A DNA stretch of 5,540 nt. Source: Kiritimatiellia bacterium. Lineage in GTDB: Bacteria > Verrucomicrobiota > Kiritimatiellia > UBA8416 > JABMPJ01. Below the pieces are notes generated by a model. It was not told the DNA's origin. It did not search any database and worked only from the letters and a program-made list of their open reading frames with translations. The stretch is from NCBI GenBank assembly GCA_029939545.1, contig JAOZSS010000168.1, positions 1 to 5,540 on the forward strand, in the 5' to 3' direction. Positions 5,480 through 5,540 of this stretch are shown here, one piece after another. The translations under genes were made by a program, and so were the position numbers. The number at the start of each line of letters is the position of its first letter. The first letter of the stretch is position 1.

Positions 5480-5540
5480 GGCGCGGCAATCCGTGGATTT
5501 ATCAACTATCTGAGAAAATACGAGAAGGGCAAGGGCGACA
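5480..5540 (+). other. Open partial reading frame running off the right edge, unidentified
   Basis: The frame ending at base 5539 reads GAAIRGFINYLRKYEKGKGD without a stop and continues past the window. It is open well upstream, but I find no credible start codon with a ribosome binding site. The helical, basic 'GFINYLRK' end is reminiscent of the C-terminal helix of S23-type four-helix-bundle proteins, but this is too short to call. It may be another remnant or chance coding. Confidence 0.2.

Overview
The window looks like a gene-poor, decayed stretch of an environmental bacterial chromosome of moderately high GC. Intact housekeeping-type genes are separated by remnants of mobile or lineage-specific genes. 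A remnant of a sialate O-acetylesterase, a degenerate S23-type four-helix-bundle gene, an ISAzo13-type transposase fragment and a group II intron fragment together fit the Planctomycetota/Verrucomicrobiota/Lentisphaerota/Kiritimatiellota (PVC) group. This is a weak inference from family content only. The oxidoreductase resembles proteins of anaerobic, sulfur-cycling bacteria.

Left part (1-492): a short 14-bp-period repeat at the edge, then the C-terminal remnant of an ISAzo13-family transposase (about 131-319). No gene is recognisable from 320 to 492. Next comes a two-gene minus-strand operon. An ArsR-family regulator (2508 to 2212) is followed 21 bp later by a 565-aa flavin-dependent CoA-disulfide/polysulfide reductase with a C-terminal rhodanese domain (2190 to 493). 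A plausible sigma70-type promoter lies just upstream of the regulator at 2535-2564. The layout suggests a regulator that controls itself and a sulfane-sulfur or thiol-disulfide enzyme.

Middle (2565-3540): about 250 bases with no recognisable gene, then two plus-strand remnants back to back. These are a 5'-truncated S23/four-helix-bundle gene (about 2816-3110) and the last ~117 codons of a sialate O-acetylesterase (about 3168-3521). Convergent to these, on the minus strand, is an apparently complete family 2 glycosyltransferase of the dolichol-phosphate mannosyltransferase type (4242 to 3541). I recognise nothing in 4243-4440.

Right part (4441-5540): the 5' half of a group II intron ribozyme on the plus strand (4441 to about 4845). 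It starts with GTGCG and contains several perfect hairpins, but no reverse transcriptase and no domain V. It abuts the 3' end of a minus-strand ParD-like/RelE-ParE toxin-antitoxin pair. Both genes of that pair carry a single lesion: an in-frame TAA at codon 48 of the antitoxin, and a one-base insertion in a GGG run within the toxin. The last ~60 bases hold an open partial reading frame of uncertain identity.

I do not see a convincing new multi-gene system. The items most worth checking are the ArsR/CoA-disulfide-reductase-rhodanese operon, the doubly broken toxin-antitoxin locus, and the truncated intron next to it.
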